Positions 1 through 7,966 of a stretch of DNA of 64,000 bases are shown piece after piece. The DNA is from Paraburkholderia fungorum (GTDB taxonomy: Bacteria; Pseudomonadota; Gammaproteobacteria; Burkholderiales; Burkholderiaceae): contig NZ_MCAS01000069.1 of the NCBI RefSeq assembly GCF_003610895.1, forward strand, positions 1 through 64,000. The letters run 5' to 3'. The notes beneath the pieces are model-generated. The model had not been told where the DNA came from. It saw only the letters and a list, made by a program, of their open reading frames with translations, and searched no databases. Every line of letters starts with the position of its first letter. The first letter of the stretch is position 1. The position numbers and the translations under genes were made by a program.

Positions 1-1
1 C

Positions 2-61
2 GGTGGCAGCAGCGGCGGTGGCAGCAGCGGCGGTGGCAGCAGCGGCGGTGGCAGCAGCGGC
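2..61 (+). repeat. 15-bp tandem repeat, four copies
   Basis: Unit GGTGGCAGCAGCGGC repeats four times without interruption and stays in the Gly/Ser reading frame (GGSSG). The array may continue left of the window. Confidence 0.85.
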
Positions 62-238
62 GGCAGCAGCGGGAGCGGCGGCTGCGGTTGCGGTAGCGGC
101 CCCGGTGGTGGTTTTGGCGGTGGCTTCGGTGGCGGGTTCGGCGGCGGCTTTGGCGGAGGCTTCGGCGGCGGTCACGGAGGCAAGGGTAGCGGCGGCAACG
201 GTGGTGGCGGTGGCAATGGCGGAGGAAACGGGCACTAG
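2..238 (+). CDS. Gly/Ser-rich protein, C-terminal part (left edge)
   Basis: The reading frame is open from the window edge and stops with TAG. It encodes about 78 residues of very low complexity. First come four copies of the pentapeptide GGSSG, each from a 15-bp DNA unit, then a short CGCGSGP stretch, five GGF-type repeats, and a tail rich in Gly, Asn and Lys ending in His. The other frame of the same DNA reads as poly-Ala, which is an artefact of the repeat. I do not recognise the protein; Gly-rich tails of this kind occur in secreted or surface proteins, but no signal or domain is visible because the N-terminus lies outside the window. The frame choice is supported by the clean GGF periodicity and the stop codon. 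Confidence 0.6.
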   Translation, partial: GGSSGGGSSGGGSSGGGSSGGSSGSGGCGCGSGPGGGFGGGFGGGFGGGFGGGFGGGHGGKGSGGNGGGGGNGGGNGH

Positions 239-254
239 CAGTCGCCCGGATCCC

Positions 255-280
255 GGGTAGGGGGCCCCCGCGCCCTACCC
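255..280 (+). terminator. Possible terminator hairpin after the Gly-rich gene
   Basis: GGGTAGGG (255-262) pairs with CCCTACCC (273-280) around a GC-rich 10-nt loop. There is no T run, so it is a weak call for an intrinsic terminator. The remaining stretch to the next gene at 560 holds no gene or clear promoter that I can support. Confidence 0.35.
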
Positions 281-559
281 GTCCCTAACGACAACCTTCC
301 GTATCCCGCCCGCAGTCCCCCGGCAACGGCGGTGATGTCTCGATCCCCCGGTCGAGCGTCACCGCCCGAGGCCGGTTTGATCCGACGGCGCTCGCAGCGC
401 GGCTGACAATGGGCACGAACCCCCGCAAGCCGACAAGCGAACAAGCCGCTCGTGCACACGTTTGAAACCCAAACAATCGATCGCGTCACCCGTGACCGGA
501 ACCAAACCGAAACGATTGCCTCATATCAGATTCAACGTTCGATATGAGGGCACCACAAC

Positions 560-1054
560 ATGCAACGAAACGTCCCCCACCACATGGCGCGCACGGCCGC
601 CGGCCTGCTGATGGTCACCGCGCTCGGCCTCGCATCGCTCGCTCATGCCCAAAACCCGGCCCAAAACCCGGCGCAGGCTCCTGCCATGTCGGCCGAGCCG
701 CAGCCACAAACCCTGTCGCAAGCTGCCCCGCCCGTCGACCCCACCTTCTCCGCGTATTCACTCGCGCAAACCTGCAAACGGAAAAACGACAACGTCGCAG
801 AAGGTCAGTGCGTCGGCGCGATCCGCGGCATCATCCACGGCTATCAGTACGGTGTGCTGTTCCTCGGCCAGCGCGCGTCGCTGCCGGCCAACGAAACGCA
901 GCGGGTATCGCTCTGTTTGCACAACACGCCGGTGTCGTCGATCATCGACGAATTCATCGCCGACGCCGCCCAGGTCAACGAAGATTCGCTCAGGCACACA
1001 CCCGCTGAAGTTGCCGTTCTGGGTTCCGTGCACCTGCATCACAGCTGCAATTGA
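560..1054 (+). CDS. Rap1a/Tai-family-like periplasmic protein
   Basis: The 164-residue product starts with a Sec signal peptide (hydrophobic core about residues 10-27, cleavage after AHA). A Pro/Ala/Gln-rich linker follows, then a small domain with conserved cysteines: CVGAIRGIIHGYQYG, an SLCLHNTP segment and a C-terminal HHSC. That layout (Cys-x-Gly helix, a second Cys followed by Pro, a final Cys) resembles the Rap1a/Tai family, whose known members protect against type VI secretion amidase effectors. No effector or secretion gene lies nearby, so a role as immunity protein is not supported by context. A GAGGG about 10 nt before the ATG is the only ribosome site seen; ATG at 584 is an alternative start that keeps the signal peptide. 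Confidence 0.7.
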   Translation: MQRNVPHHMARTAAGLLMVTALGLASLAHAQNPAQNPAQAPAMSAEPQPQTLSQAAPPVDPTFSAYSLAQTCKRKNDNVAEGQCVGAIRGIIHGYQYGVLFLGQRASLPANETQRVSLCLHNTPVSSIIDEFIADAAQVNEDSLRHTPAEVAVLGSVHLHHSCN

Positions 1055-1164
1055 TAACGCCGGCGCGGCGAGCCGCAGCTCCGGTCGCGCAAGCGTGCCC
1101 CGCTGCGATTCGTTAGCGGCCCATTCACGACCTGATAGCGGCCCGCCAACAGCCGCCACGGCGC

Positions 1165-2010
1165 TTAGAGCATTTCGAGCGGCCGCTTGCTGCGTGGCGG
1201 TTTGAAGTACGTGTCGATGGCCGCGAGTTCATCAGCGGCCAGCGCCAGTTGCGAAGCCCGGTGGTTGTCGCGCACGTGCTCGACGCGCCCCGTTTTCGGA
1301 ATCGCGAACACGCCGGGTTTCTGCAACACCCACGCTAGCGCAACCTGAAATATCGACACGCCGCGTGCGTCGGCAATGTCGTCGAGCGGCGAGCGCTTCG
1401 GCAAGCGCGCGTGATCGACCGGGCTGTACGCCATCGCCGGCATATTGCGCGCGGCAAGCCACGGCAGCAGGTCAAATTCCGCGCCACGGCGCGCGACGTT
1501 GTAGAGAATCTGGTTGGTCGCGCATGCCTCGCCACCGGGCGTGGCGACGAGCTCTTCCATATCGTCCGTATCGAAGTTGCTGACGCCCCAGTGACGAATC
1601 TTGCCCGCGCGACGTAACGCCTCGAATGCCTCGACGGTTTGCGCGAGCGGCACCGAGCCACGCCAGTGCAGCAGATACAGATCGAGCCGATCTGTCTTCA
1701 GGCGCTTGAGGCTCTGCTCGCAGGCGGCGATCACGCCGCGGCGGCTCGCGTTGTGCGGATAGACCTTGCTGACCAGAAATACCTGCTCGCGCAGGCCGGC
1801 CAGTGCTTCGCCCAGCAGCGATTCGGTGGCGCCGTCGCCATACATTTCCGCCGTGTCGATCAGCGTCATGCCCAATTCGATACCGCAGCGCAGCGCGGCG
1901 ATTTCCGCGGCGCGCCGCGCCGGCTGCTCGCCCATCTCCCAGGTGCCCTGCCCCAGTTTCGGAATACGCTCGCCGTCGGGCAGGCTCACGCTTGCGATAT
2001 CGGTCGTCAT
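1165..2010 (-). CDS. Aldo/keto reductase
   Basis: A 281-residue TIM-barrel oxidoreductase of the aldo/keto reductase superfamily, closest in feel to E. coli YeaE-type methylglyoxal reductases. The catalytic tetrad is visible: Asp52 and Tyr57 in DTAEMYGDG, Lys82 in LVSKVYPH and His115 in YLLHWRG. The NADPH-binding C-terminal segment with AIPKTGRVEHVRDN is intact. It should reduce small aldehydes or ketones with NADPH in the cytoplasm; the physiological substrate cannot be told. A clear GAGGAGA ribosome site sits 6 nt before the ATG. It is divergently arranged with the GntR regulator at 2245, which may control it. Confidence 0.88.
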   Translation of the reverse strand: MTTDIASVSLPDGERIPKLGQGTWEMGEQPARRAAEIAALRCGIELGMTLIDTAEMYGDGATESLLGEALAGLREQVFLVSKVYPHNASRRGVIAACEQSLKRLKTDRLDLYLLHWRGSVPLAQTVEAFEALRRAGKIRHWGVSNFDTDDMEELVATPGGEACATNQILYNVARRGAEFDLLPWLAARNMPAMAYSPVDHARLPKRSPLDDIADARGVSIFQVALAWVLQKPGVFAIPKTGRVEHVRDNHRASQLALAADELAAIDTYFKPPRSKRPLEML

Positions 2011-2244
2011 GCTTTCTCCTCGAAGTGGCTAAAGTGGCAAAGCTGGCTAAGCGGATCGCCGCGCGCGAGGCAACGCGAGCTCGCCGATGCGGCCGTGCAG
2101 GCGAGTGCGTGGGCGCACGCTACCGAATTACAGGGACGAGTTTAGCGGTTGCCCGGGCATCGGATCGGGTCCCAGGCAAAAGCCCGCTATAACGGAGCGC
2201 GCCGATGTCTTAGAATTGCCGCTTGCCCTTCTTGCGTGAGCCCC

Positions 2245-2991
2245 ATGACCTCTGCCTCGGAAGACCGCTGGCGCGACCTGCGCCCGGACCCGGAAAACGA
2301 CACGCCGCTGTATCTGCAACTCGCGCGCAAGCTCGGCACTGCGATTCACGAAAACCGCTGGAACGCGGGCGAGGCGCTGCCCTCCGAGCGCGTACTGTCC
2401 GAAGCGCTCGGCGTGTCGCGGATCACGTCGCGCAAAGCCATCGCCCTGCTGGTCGAACAGGGATTGATCCGCCGCACTCAAGGTGCCGGCAGCTTCATCA
2501 CGCCACGCTATGAAGATCCGCTGTCACGCCTGTCGAGTTTCAGCGAAATGCTGCGGCGACGCGGTTTTACGCCGAGTTCAAAATGGCTGTCGCGGGAAAT
2601 TTCGCCGGCCAACCGCGACGAGGTGATCCAGCTGGGCTTGTCGCCGGCCGCGGCGGTGACCCGGCTGCGCCGCTTGCGCCTCGCCGACGGCATTGTGATG
2701 GCCGTGGAGAATTCCACCTTCCCTGCTGCGGTGATTCCCGATCCGCAGGCAATTGGCGATTCGCTGTACTCGTACCTTGAAAATCGCGGACTGACGATTG
2801 TGCGCGCGCTGCAGCATTTTCGCGCGGTGAACGCGAATGAAGAGATTGCGCAGCAGATGAGCATTGCTCATAACGAAGCGCTATTGCTGATCACCCGCGT
2901 CGGCTATACAGCGGATCAACGGGCGATCGAACTGACTGACACCTACTGCCGCAACGATTACTATGATTTCGTGGCGGAGTTGAGGAAGTAG
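2245..2991 (+). CDS. GntR-family regulator with UTRA domain (HutC subfamily)
   Basis: A 248-residue regulator. Residues about 10-75 form the GntR winged helix (PLYLQLARKLG, then PSERVLSEALGVSR as helix-turn-helix, then QGAGSFI for the wing). Residues about 90-245 form the UTRA effector domain found in HutC, NagR and related proteins, which bind small metabolites such as sugar phosphates or urocanate. Target genes are not evident: neither hut nor nag genes are in the window, and the divergent aldo/keto reductase is the nearest candidate. ATG 2245 was chosen because the upstream extension to 2149 is not HTH-like and homologues of this family begin just before the winged helix; the ribosome site is weak. 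Confidence 0.88.
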   Translation: MTSASEDRWRDLRPDPENDTPLYLQLARKLGTAIHENRWNAGEALPSERVLSEALGVSRITSRKAIALLVEQGLIRRTQGAGSFITPRYEDPLSRLSSFSEMLRRRGFTPSSKWLSREISPANRDEVIQLGLSPAAAVTRLRRLRLADGIVMAVENSTFPAAVIPDPQAIGDSLYSYLENRGLTIVRALQHFRAVNANEEIAQQMSIAHNEALLLITRVGYTADQRAIELTDTYCRNDYYDFVAELRK

Positions 2992-3097
2992 TCTGTCGAC
3001 CACGCGGCGGCTTTTCGCGGCGCCCGTGGTCGGGCGCCGTACGCAAAGAACCCGGCCCCGCGCAACGAAAAACAGGCGCCGGACCCGCGAACAGTCT

Positions 3098-4498
3098 TCA
3101 CGCCCAGGTCGCCTCGTGCGCCCCTATCCGAGCCGGCGGCAACGCGAAACGGGCGGGCGTCTCGTCCAGCTGCTCGGCGGGCAGCACCCCTAGAACACGC
3201 CCGAACTCGGACTGAACGGTCTCGAGGCAATCCCTCACGTCATCGCTCGAAACATCGGGCGCTTTCCAGCCGTCCGGTAGCAATCCAAACGACTGCAGCC
3301 ACCGTCCGGTCTGCGCGAGCGACACGCGCACGTGCCAGCTCCCACCTTCGGTGGCACGCCGCGCCAATGCGGCCATTGCACCGAAAGCCGCCAGATACCC
3401 CGTCGCGTGATCCAGCGCCTGACAGGGTAAATGCTTGGGTTCAGTCCATCCCGCCGCGTCGCGCTCAGTCACAGCAATCCCGCTCGCCGACTGCACCAGG
3501 CTGTCGAAACCGCGCCGCCCGGCCCACGGTCCCGTGTGCCCATAAGCGCAAACCGACACATAGACGATGCCGGGCCGCACCCGCGCCAACTCCTCGGCAC
3601 CAAAGCCGCGCGCCGTCAGGGCGCCTGGCCGATACGCCTGCAGAAACACATCGGCGCTGCCGGCAAGGCCGCGCAAGGTCTCCCGCCCGGCGGCATCGCG
3701 CAGATCGACAACAGCCGAGCGCTTGCCGCGCCCGTTGTCGATCACCAGCGGCGCAATATTCGGCAAGTGCGGACCGTTGATCATCAACACGTCCGCGCCG
3801 TGCTGCGCGAGCGCGCGCCCCGCCACCGGCCCGGCGATGATGCGCGACAGGTCCAGCACCCGCACACCCGCCAGCGGCCGCATTGCATCGTCGCGACGCG
3901 GCGGCTCGACCGGCGCGTCGCCAATGCGCTCGATCTCGAACAGAGGCAGCGCCGCAATCGCTTTCGCCTGATCGAGCGCGGCCCACTCGTCGGGCGAGCG
4001 AATCAGGGCCGCGCACAAGCCGGCGTCGGCGAGCGTCTGATCAAGCGCCGCACCATCCCAGCCGCGAATCGCCTCGGCCACCGCCGCGCGATCGTTCGTG
4101 CAACCAAGCACCTTCAGCACGCCGGCGAGATGATGCGGAAAGTTTGTGTGCAGTTGAATCCAGCGATCGTCTCGCGTTGCGTAGAAGCCCATCACCGGAT
4201 CGCGCAAAGCGGGCGGCGGGCCATCGTCGATGCGCAGATAGCGCTCGCTGCGAAACGCGGCCAACGCGCGCCGCATCTCCACGGTGACGTGTTGCCGGCG
4301 CCCCGTGCGCAAGCGCTGATATTCAGCTGCGGCAAGACCGGCCGCGGCGATGGTCGCCGAGGCCAGCGTGCCGATCCGGTAGACCGACGGCAGCCCCGGA
4401 TCGGTGCCGGCGAGTGAAACGGACCTCAGCGCAGTCGGGTCGCATTCCGCTGTCGTCCAGATATGTTTGAGCGCGAGTTCAGGCGTCATGGCGGTCAT
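3098..4498 (-). CDS. CaiB/BaiF-family CoA transferase, with extra N-terminal CaiB-like part
   Basis: About 466 residues of a class III (CaiB/BaiF) CoA transferase, enzymes that move CoA between carboxylic acids. The main core begins around residue 210 (LAGVRVLDLSRIIAGPVAG, then NGRGKRSAVVDL, YRPGALTARGFG and the CAYGHTGPW loop), and the PCQALDHATGYL segment carries the expected catalytic Asp. The N-terminal 200 residues also look like the second half of a CaiB fold (RTGRRQHVTVEM), so the chain seems rearranged or partly duplicated compared with the usual single 400-residue subunit. Its start is 125 bp from that of the HTH-citrate synthase, with palindromes between them, suggesting joint control. 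ATG 4489 is an alternative start. Substrate unknown. Confidence 0.82.
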   Translation of the reverse strand: MTAMTPELALKHIWTTAECDPTALRSVSLAGTDPGLPSVYRIGTLASATIAAAGLAAAEYQRLRTGRRQHVTVEMRRALAAFRSERYLRIDDGPPPALRDPVMGFYATRDDRWIQLHTNFPHHLAGVLKVLGCTNDRAAVAEAIRGWDGAALDQTLADAGLCAALIRSPDEWAALDQAKAIAALPLFEIERIGDAPVEPPRRDDAMRPLAGVRVLDLSRIIAGPVAGRALAQHGADVLMINGPHLPNIAPLVIDNGRGKRSAVVDLRDAAGRETLRGLAGSADVFLQAYRPGALTARGFGAEELARVRPGIVYVSVCAYGHTGPWAGRRGFDSLVQSASGIAVTERDAAGWTEPKHLPCQALDHATGYLAAFGAMAALARRATEGGSWHVRVSLAQTGRWLQSFGLLPDGWKAPDVSSDDVRDCLETVQSEFGRVLGVLPAEQLDETPARFALPPARIGAHEATWA

Positions 4499-4564
4499 CT
4501 CGTTCAGGTTGTGGGTGTCAGAACAGGAAGAAAGTGAACCGAGTCTAGAATTTCGCCTTGCCTC

Positions 4565-4601
4565 AATCAATCTTGATTATGATAATCAATATATATTGAT
4601 T
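4565..4601. promoter_or_regulatory. Overlapping palindromes in divergent promoter region
   Basis: Four alternating TTGATT/AATCAA half-sites give three overlapping inverted repeats: AATCAA-TC-TTGATT (4565-4578), TTGATTAT-G-ATAATCAA (4573-4589, perfect) and AATCAATATATATTGATT (4584-4601, perfect). The stretch is strikingly AT-rich for this genome and sits between the two divergent starts at 4498 and 4624. It is a probable operator array, perhaps bound by the HTH-citrate synthase itself. Confidence 0.7.
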
Positions 4602-4623
4602 TCTTCGGTTTCCACGTGTTTCC

Positions 4624-5862
4624 ATGCCACCCTCCTCTACCCTGACCGCTGCCGAAGCCGCCGCCGCGCTCGGCATCAGCCTGCCTACCCTGTACGCGTA
4701 TGTCAGCCGCGGCATGCTGAGTTCGTCGCCGGACGCGCATGGCAAGCACCGCCTTTACGACGCCGACGAAGTGCGGCGGCTCGCGCGGCGCAAGGAGGAC
4801 GGCAAGCGCGCCGGCAAGGTCGCGCAAAAGGTGCTGGACTGGGGCGTGCCGGTGCTTGAGTCGTCGATTACGCTGGTGGCCGAGGGCCGCCTGTTGTATC
4901 GCGGGCATGATGCGATGGAACTGGCGCGCACGGCATCACTCGAGGATATCGCGGCGTTGCTGTGGGAGTGCAGTGCGAGGCGTATCGCCGAGGCGCCGGC
5001 TGTGCCGTTCGCCGCCGCGCAGTGGGCGGCGTGGCTCAAGCTCTGGAGCGACAGCACGCCGCTCGATCGCGCGCTCGTGCTGCTGCCGGCCGCCGCGGCG
5101 CAAATGCCGCGGGTATGGGCGCTCGGTCGCGACGCGCAACTCGATACCGCGTGCTCGGTCATGCGCTTGCTGGCGGCGGCCATGGTCTCGGCGGCGCCGT
5201 CGAACGAACCGCTGCACAAGCAGCTGGCGTCAGCCTGGAACGTACGCAACCGTCAGCAGGCAGGGCTGCTGCGCGCGGCACTGGTGGCATGCGCGGATCA
5301 TGAACTGAACGCGTCGACCTTCACGGTTCGCTGCATCACGTCGACCGGGACGCATCTGTTCGGTGCGGTGGCCGGCGGTCTGGCAGCGCTGGCCGGACCG
5401 CGCCACGGCGGCGAGACGGTACGCGTCGCCGCGCTTCTCGATGAAGCCTCGCGCGCCCCCGATCTCGATCGCTATCTGGCGAACCGGCTCGCGCGCCACG
5501 AACACAACGCACATCGGCCGGTGCTGTCGGGTTTCGGGCATCTGCTGTATCCGGAAGGTGACCCGCGCGGACGTCTGCTGCTCGGGATGCTGGCCGACTG
5601 CGCGCCCGCCCGCTCGCCGCTGGGCGACGTAGAGAAGCTCGCGCGTACGGTACGCGACACGACCGGCGTGGAGCCGAACGTCGACTTTGCGCTCGCGGCG
5701 ATCGAACGGGTGCTTGGCCTGCCGGCCGGCGCCGCATTCACGCTGTTCGCGCTGGGCCGGGTGGTCGGCTGGATCGCCCACGCCATGGAGCAGACGCGCG
5801 ATGGCCGGTTGATCCGGCCACGCGCGCGCTATATCGGGGACGTTGAAGCGCGGGAAGGCTGA
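4624..5862 (+). CDS. Citrate synthase-like enzyme with N-terminal MerR/excisionase-type HTH
   Basis: 412 residues. Residues 6-56 form a helix-turn-helix of the excisionase/MerR kind (AAAALGISLPTLYAYVSRG, then HRLYDADEVRRL). Residues about 75-405 form a citrate synthase fold with all landmark residues: HELNAST at 226-232, the PRHGG loop with His261, GFGHLLYP with His306, and NVDF with Asp354, followed by GRVVGWIAHAMEQ and the LIRPRARYIG end. The enzyme part therefore looks catalytically competent for condensing an acyl-CoA with a 2-oxoacid, unlike a pure regulator. The pairing with a CoA transferase suggests a specialised acyl-CoA pathway. I see no good ribosome site before the ATG. Whether it is an enzyme, an autoregulator or both is open. 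Confidence 0.85.
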   Translation: MPPSSTLTAAEAAAALGISLPTLYAYVSRGMLSSSPDAHGKHRLYDADEVRRLARRKEDGKRAGKVAQKVLDWGVPVLESSITLVAEGRLLYRGHDAMELARTASLEDIAALLWECSARRIAEAPAVPFAAAQWAAWLKLWSDSTPLDRALVLLPAAAAQMPRVWALGRDAQLDTACSVMRLLAAAMVSAAPSNEPLHKQLASAWNVRNRQQAGLLRAALVACADHELNASTFTVRCITSTGTHLFGAVAGGLAALAGPRHGGETVRVAALLDEASRAPDLDRYLANRLARHEHNAHRPVLSGFGHLLYPEGDPRGRLLLGMLADCAPARSPLGDVEKLARTVRDTTGVEPNVDFALAAIERVLGLPAGAAFTLFALGRVVGWIAHAMEQTRDGRLIRPRARYIGDVEAREG

Positions 5863-5928
5863 AGCGCGGGTGGTGTGGACCCGCGGCGTGGTTGAAGCGG
5901 CCGGTTGAGGCTGAAACGCGGGCGAAGA

Positions 5929-6234
5929 TTACGCCACGCCCAACCAGCGCGGCAGCCGGTTCAGCACCGACAATCCGCCCAATGGCCGCATCACCGTGTG
6001 CTCGGACCCGCTGGCCATCGCGAAACGCGCACCGGCGCGCCCTGCGCTAACCCATGCCATCGAGCCGCGCGGCAACTCGATCGATTGCCCGGTTGCCAGC
6101 CAGTGATCGCCGTGTTCGCCTTCGACGGTCAGCCAGATCTCGCCCGAGATCACCTTGAAGACCGACGGACGCGCGACACGCCAGGCCGCCGCGGGCTCGT
6201 CATGTTCCATTTCGAAAATACGGACTTCACGCAT
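5929..6234 (-). CDS. DUF2917 protein
   Basis: A 101-residue protein matching the DUF2917 family common in Burkholderiales: a small cupin-like beta fold with FKVISGEIWLTVEGE, GDHWLATGQSIELPRG and a C-terminal LNRLPRWLG. Function unknown. The ATG has a strong AAGGAGA site 6 nt upstream. It is divergent from a MocR-type regulator and the 205-bp gap contains an inverted repeat, so the two probably form a regulator-target pair. No signal peptide or membrane segment is seen. Confidence 0.8.
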   Translation of the reverse strand: MREVRIFEMEHDEPAAAWRVARPSVFKVISGEIWLTVEGEHGDHWLATGQSIELPRGSMAWVSAGRAGARFAMASGSEHTVMRPLGGLSVLNRLPRWLGVA

Positions 6235-6302
6235 CGCTGTTCTCCTTCAAAGAACTTTCCTGTTGTATGGATTATTGACGTGCGATCATCAGATACCCAT
6301 GC

Positions 6303-6353
6303 ACAGTTCCGAACACTTCCATCGGAACTGTTCAGTCGAAAAAACGGACAGTT
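6303..6353. promoter_or_regulatory. Candidate MocR operator: inverted plus direct repeat
   Basis: ACAGTTCCG (6303-6311) and CGGAACTGT (6323-6331) form a perfect 9-bp inverted repeat with an 11-bp centre; a further ACAGTT half-site lies at 6348-6353. Mixed inverted and direct repeats are typical of MocR regulators such as PdxR and GabR. It lies between the DUF2917 gene and the MocR gene. Confidence 0.6.
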
Positions 6354-6439
6354 GGGGTAAACGCGCCTCTGGCGCGCCCGTGCGGCGCATGCCGTGAAGG
6401 CCTCTGGCGCACCAGCTCTCCGCTGGAGGAAAGAACCGC

Positions 6440-7867
6440 ATGAAACTCGAAATCCAACTCGATCGGGACAGCGGTGTACCGCTCACCGAGCAGATCGTCG
6501 CCAGCATCACGGCCTGGATCCGGTCGCGTACCGTTCACCCGGGCGCAAAGCTGCCGTCGATCCGCCAGTTCGCCGCCGACTACAACGTGAGCCGCTTCCC
6601 CGTGATCGAGGCTTACGACCGGCTGGTATCGCTCGGCTATGTCGACTCGCGCCATGGTTCGGGCTTCTATATCTCCGACCGCCAGCCGGCCAGCACGCAG
6701 TGTCAGGGCACCTCCGACCCGCGCCGCGCCGAGGACGAATCGGGGCACCTTCTGCAGCAGTTCAACCACCCGGGTGAGACGCTGAAACTTTGCAGCGGCT
6801 TCATCCCCGATGCCTGGCGCGACATGGATAGCCTCGCTCAGGCGATCCGCCACGTGTCGCGCACCGACGCCGCGGCCATGGTCGATTACGCCACGCCGCT
6901 CGGCAATCTGACCTTGCGCGAACATCTGCAAAGCCGCATCGGCCAGCTGGGGATTCAGGCAGACGCCTCGCAGATTCTGATCACGAACGGCGCGAGCCAG
7001 GCGCTCGATCTGCTGATGCGCTACCTGCTCAAAGCCGGTGACACGATGTTCGTCGAGGACCCCGGCTACTACAACCTGTACGGCCTGCTGAAGCTGCACG
7101 GTGTGAAGCTGATCGGCATTCCGCGTACCCGCAACGGCCCCGATCTCGACGTGTTGCAGGCGCAATTGAAACTGCACCGGCCGAAGTTGATGTTCATCAA
7201 CACGGTGTTCCACAATCCGACCGGCACCACGGTCGCGCCGCCGGTGGCGTTCCGGCTCCTGCAGCTGGCGCGCGAACACGGCTTCAAGATCATCGAAGAC
7301 GACATCTACGCCGACTTCCAGACCGACGCCACCGACCGTCTTGCGACCCTCGACCAGCTCGAACATGTGATCTACGTGGGCGGCCTGTCGAAGACGCTAT
7401 CGTCCTCGTTGCGTATCGGCTGCGTCGTGGCGAGCCACGCGATCATCAAGGATCTGGTCGACATCAAGATGCTGACGAGCATCGGCGGTTCGCGCTTTGC
7501 CGAGGCGGTCGCCGTGTCGCTGCTGGAACGCGGCGCGTACCGCAAGTATCTGGAGCGGCTGCGCCGCCGCATGCGCGACGCGCTCGGCTCGACCATCCAG
7601 ACACTCGAAGACGCCGGCTGGGAGGTGTTCGAAAAACCTCTCGGCGGCAAGTTCGTCTGGGCACGTGTACCGCACGTCGACAACTCCGAACGGTTCCTGG
7701 CATGCGCCGCGCCGCTCGGCGTGACGGTCATTCCCGGCAGTTATTTCCGGCCGAACACGGCCGCCAGCCCGTGGATCAGGATTCATGTCGCATTCGGCAA
7801 CGAGCCACGCGCACAGGCGTTTTTCCATGCTGCCGTGGCGTTGCCCGCGGCGGCCCGCGCGGCTTGA
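6440..7867 (+). CDS. MocR-type regulator (GntR HTH plus aminotransferase fold)
   Basis: 475 residues. The first 75 form a GntR winged helix (PLTEQIVASITAWIRSRTV, PSIRQFAADYNVSR, DSRHGSGFYI). The rest is a fold type I aminotransferase domain with NPTGTT, the IIEDDIYADF segment and GGLSKTLSSSLRIG, where Lys318 is the expected PLP-binding lysine. MocR proteins use PLP or a PLP-amino-acid adduct as a signal; they are usually regulators rather than enzymes. A GGAGG site lies 9 nt before the ATG. The neighbouring divergent DUF2917 gene and the repeat at 6303-6353 are the obvious target. The specific ligand cannot be told from sequence. Confidence 0.87.
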   Translation: MKLEIQLDRDSGVPLTEQIVASITAWIRSRTVHPGAKLPSIRQFAADYNVSRFPVIEAYDRLVSLGYVDSRHGSGFYISDRQPASTQCQGTSDPRRAEDESGHLLQQFNHPGETLKLCSGFIPDAWRDMDSLAQAIRHVSRTDAAAMVDYATPLGNLTLREHLQSRIGQLGIQADASQILITNGASQALDLLMRYLLKAGDTMFVEDPGYYNLYGLLKLHGVKLIGIPRTRNGPDLDVLQAQLKLHRPKLMFINTVFHNPTGTTVAPPVAFRLLQLAREHGFKIIEDDIYADFQTDATDRLATLDQLEHVIYVGGLSKTLSSSLRIGCVVASHAIIKDLVDIKMLTSIGGSRFAEAVAVSLLERGAYRKYLERLRRRMRDALGSTIQTLEDAGWEVFEKPLGGKFVWARVPHVDNSERFLACAAPLGVTVIPGSYFRPNTAASPWIRIHVAFGNEPRAQAFFHAAVALPAAARAA

Positions 7868-7966
7868 CCCGCCCTCGGGTCGCGCGTCTATCCGCTGCGC
7901 CGGGTCACGCTTTTCCCTAGAATAGCGAGTCCCACAGCCCGTCCCTGCGCGCCCCGCCGCCCTCCC

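Noticed and set aside
3..260. Poly-Ala open frame at the left edge
   Set aside because: It is the shifted reading of the Gly/Ser repeat gene; the Gly frame has meaningful periodicity and a stop at 236-238.
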